Positions 32,957 to 34,788 of a stretch of 34,788 bases of DNA are shown one piece after another. Within the stretch, counting starts at the first letter, position 1, and every line of letters starts with the position of its first letter. Below the pieces are notes generated by a model that saw only the letters and a list, made by a program, of their open reading frames with translations, ran no database searches and was not told where the DNA came from. Origin of the DNA: Dehalococcoidia bacterium UBA1141 (lineage in GTDB: Bacteria > Chloroflexota > Dehalococcoidia > Lucifugimonadales > UBA3495); contig DCAE01000027.1 in the NCBI GenBank assembly GCA_002311385.1, positions 1 through 34,788 on the forward strand, written 5' to 3'. Both the position numbers and the translations under genes were made by a program.

Positions 32957-32985
32957 GTGAACGTGGCCGAAAGCTGGTGTAAAAT
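32957..32985 (+). promoter_or_regulatory. possible promoter of the aspartate dehydrogenase gene
   Basis: TAAAAT (32980-32985, 5 of 6) lies 45 bases before the ATG at 33030. The -35 position at 17-base spacing is GTGAAC (3 of 6), so the call is tentative. Confidence 0.35.
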
Positions 32986-33029
32986 CAGGAACGGCAATCC
33001 CTAGCTTCAGCCAGACAGGAGATGACGCT

Positions 33030-33833
33030 ATGGCTCAGTCGATAGGAATCGTGGGATGCGGCGCCATCGCCCAAGCCCTGCTAAAAGAAGCTGACAAAGG
33101 TAATCTTCCTGTTGAAGTAGCTGGAGTTACCAGCCGGACTGAGAGCAGCGCCCAAGCTTTCCTGGCCACGTTAATAAATCCACCGCCCTATCTGGAGAGG
33201 GAAGAGCTTATCGCCCGCTCGGATCTAATCGTGGAGACGGCTGGCGGCCATGTGGTGCCGGAATTGGCTAGGGAGACGTTCGGGGCGGGCAAGGACCTCA
33301 TGGTGATTAGCATCGGCGCCCTCTTGGAACATCCGGAGATTATCGAGCAGTCGCGTAAGACCGGTTGCCGGCTTTTGGCTCCATCAGGCGCGATTGCCGG
33401 TCTAGACGGAATAAAGTCTGCCTGCACGGGTATCGTTGACCGGGTTACCATGGTTTCTCGAAAACCGCCACGGGCCATTGAAGGCGCTCCTTACTTGGTG
33501 GAGCATGGCATTTCTCTAGAGGGTTTGGAGACGGAGCGAGAGGTGTTTTCCGGCAGCGCCAGAGAGGCTTGCTTGGGGTTTCCCGCAAACTTGAACGTTT
33601 CCGCCGCCGTGAGCTTGGCCGGAGTAGGGCCCGACAAGACTCAGGTACGCATCATCGCCGTGCCAGGGCTGGAGCGGAACTGCCACGATATTGAAGTGGA
33701 AGGGGAGTTTGGCTTTCTCTCGGTCCACATTGAGAATATTCCCTCAGAAAACCCTAAAACCGGGCGCCTAACCGCCCTCTCGATCATTCGGTCGGTGCGT
33801 GACGCAGGCGATCCGGTTAGCATCGGCACCTAG
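33030..33833 (+). CDS. nadX: L-aspartate dehydrogenase (NadX-like)
   Basis: The 267-residue protein has the Rossmann motif GIVGCGAIA at 6-14, the SDLIVETAGGHVVPE segment, the family block PSGAIAGLDGIKSA, and the C-terminal dehydrogenase signature FPANLNVSAAVSLAGVGPDK with catalytic-region histidine H219 in CHDIEVEGEFG. These are the aspartate dehydrogenase hallmarks. The enzyme converts L-aspartate to iminoaspartate or oxaloacetate with NAD(P) and can feed NAD synthesis in place of NadB. No nadA or nadC is adjacent, so a catabolic role is also possible. AGGAG lies eight bases before the ATG. It is divergent from the glutaredoxin-DinB gene. Confidence 0.88.
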   Translation: MAQSIGIVGCGAIAQALLKEADKGNLPVEVAGVTSRTESSAQAFLATLINPPPYLEREELIARSDLIVETAGGHVVPELARETFGAGKDLMVISIGALLEHPEIIEQSRKTGCRLLAPSGAIAGLDGIKSACTGIVDRVTMVSRKPPRAIEGAPYLVEHGISLEGLETEREVFSGSAREACLGFPANLNVSAAVSLAGVGPDKTQVRIIAVPGLERNCHDIEVEGEFGFLSVHIENIPSENPKTGRLTALSIIRSVRDAGDPVSIGT

Positions 33834-33865
33834 TTACATCTTAGTAGCTGGGTAGACTCTACTGG

Positions 33866-34669
33866 CTAGGCGGCAAAATACTGGCCAGGCGTCACACCCA
33901 ACGAGCGTCGGAACATGGCGATGAATGCGCTGGTGGTCTCATAACCGACACTCAGTGCGGTCTCGCTCACGGTGTGCCCGTCGGCCAAGCGCGCCAGGCC
34001 TTCCAACAGCCGCACTTGCTGCTGCCATTGCCGGAATGTCATCCCCGTGTCGGACAGGAAAAGCCGCGCCAGTGTCCGACTACTGGCTCCCACCATCCGC
34101 CCCCAGGCCTCCAGCGTTCTGTGGTCTGCGGGGTTGCTTTTGATTGCGCCGGTAATCTCTTTCAGGTTGACGTCCGTGGGCTCGGGTAGTTTCAAAGGAA
34201 CGGTGGACATTAGGCGAATCTCATCCAATATCAGGCCCATGATTCGAGCATCAGGTCCGGTCAGGTCGTAAAGCTGCGGCGCTTGAGCGGCACGCAAAAT
34301 CAACTCCCTGAGGAGAGTTGTAACGTTGACCACGCTGCAATCCGTTGGGAGCCCAGGATTGTAGTCCGAGCGTATATACAGGCTTCGCATGGAGAGGGGG
34401 CTTGAAGACTCGATTTCGTGCTCCACCCTTGGCGGTATCCAGACTCCCCGTTGAGGCGGCACCACCCAAGTGCCGCGCTCTGTGGTTACTCTCACCACGC
34501 CGGAACTGCTGTAGACCAGTTGCACTCTCCCGTGCCAATGGCGCTTGCTGCTAAATCCTAAAGGGTATTCCGTTGCCCGGACCACAACATCCCGGTCAAT
34601 ATCCTCTCCAAAGGCATCGTGGCGGGTGGTGAAATTATTTGTCCGATTGGCGATACTTTGTGACTTCAT
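33866..34669 (-). CDS. AraC family transcriptional regulator with N-terminal cupin
   Basis: The 267-residue regulator has an N-terminal cupin sensor (KRHWHGRVQLVYSSSG, VVPPQRGVWIPPRVEHE) and a C-terminal double helix-turn-helix: TLEAWGRMVGASSRTLARLF for the first and ETALSVGYETTSAFIAMFRR, with the SLGVTPGQYF ending, for the second. It resembles the cupin-AraC group that senses small organic ligands. It converges on the aspartate dehydrogenase gene with about 30 bases between stops and faces the gene beginning at the right edge, which is its most likely neighbouring target. No clear SD precedes the ATG. Confidence 0.9.
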   Translation of the reverse strand: MKSQSIANRTNNFTTRHDAFGEDIDRDVVVRATEYPLGFSSKRHWHGRVQLVYSSSGVVRVTTERGTWVVPPQRGVWIPPRVEHEIESSSPLSMRSLYIRSDYNPGLPTDCSVVNVTTLLRELILRAAQAPQLYDLTGPDARIMGLILDEIRLMSTVPLKLPEPTDVNLKEITGAIKSNPADHRTLEAWGRMVGASSRTLARLFLSDTGMTFRQWQQQVRLLEGLARLADGHTVSETALSVGYETTSAFIAMFRRSLGVTPGQYFAA

Positions 34670-34747
34670 ACGTACACATTGTAATTTCTAATCCTAATAT
34701 ACTCAATTCACTTATCCTGACCCGGATTCACCCAGGCAGAGGCAGAG

Positions 34748-34788
34748 ATGGCCATTGAGCCCTCGTTCCACGGTGAAAACAAACACGG
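34748..34788 (+). CDS. possible start of a gene running off the window
   Basis: ATG 34748 opens a frame (MAIEPSFHGENKH) that stays open for the 41 bases left. It is preceded by a weak purine-rich GGCAGAG and is divergent from the AraC regulator, the usual place for a target gene. Too short to identify. Confidence 0.25.
   Translation, partial: MAIEPSFHGENKH

Overview
The window reads as a chromosomal stretch of an uncultivated, aerobic, heterotrophic bacterium. My best guess is a SAR202-like member of the Chloroflexota. This rests only on gene repertoire: luciferase-like flavin monooxygenase, MmgE/PrpD, enolase-superfamily dehydratase, amidohydrolase-2, Rieske oxygenase, FMN 2-hydroxyacid oxidase, xanthine-dehydrogenase large subunit, GMC oxidoreductase, and FG-GAP/ASPIC proteins. 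No rRNA, tRNA, CRISPR array, insertion sequence or phage gene was recognised. Most genes are single transcription units, often with a clear Shine-Dalgarno (SD) sequence, and several end in strong hairpin terminators.

Layout. 1-9.2 kb: a small gene remnant, a cysteine-dioxygenase-like cupin, a flavin monooxygenase, an NAD-dependent epimerase, an MmgE/PrpD protein, an MFS exporter behind a RidA protein, a diamine-acetyltransferase-like GNAT, a mandelate-racemase-type enolase and a double zinc-ribbon protein. 9.6-12.9 kb: a chimeric remnant of a branched-chain amino-acid ABC transporter (livG start joined to livK end), an amidohydrolase and an orphan Rieske oxygenase alpha subunit. 13.0-16.6 kb: a tightly overlapping four-gene ABC-2 exporter operon (ATPase-permease-ATPase-permease) that seems to be transcribed from a promoter placed so that the GTG start is leaderless. 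16.6-23.7 kb: a decaying zone with a sensor kinase whose PAS domain is frame-broken, a permease fused to TIG and FG-GAP repeats with a nonsense codon, a frameshift and a damaged C-terminus, and a CPA1 antiporter-rhodanese gene with three in-frame stops. An intact Asp/Glu-racemase-like protein lacking both expected cysteines sits inside it. 23.7-34.8 kb: intact small-molecule metabolism: a YkgJ-type cysteine-cluster protein, FMN 2-hydroxyacid oxidase, NTF2-like protein, MBL hydrolase, VOC dioxygenase-like protein, xanthine-dehydrogenase large subunit, GMC oxidoreductase, a glutaredoxin-DinB fusion, aspartate dehydrogenase and an AraC regulator.

Main discovery candidate. The glutaredoxin-DinB gene at 32056-32817 (minus) appears to be a selenoprotein. 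From an ATG with a strong SD the frame meets a TGA exactly at the first cysteine of the redox CxxC motif (UxxC). The TGA is followed by a hairpin shaped like a bacterial SECIS, with a 5' bulge starting with U and a GUU apical loop. A second TGA at a conserved cysteine, in the rhodanese tail of the antiporter, is much weaker because that gene also carries a TAG and another TGA. All family assignments are from memory of the families; no search was run.
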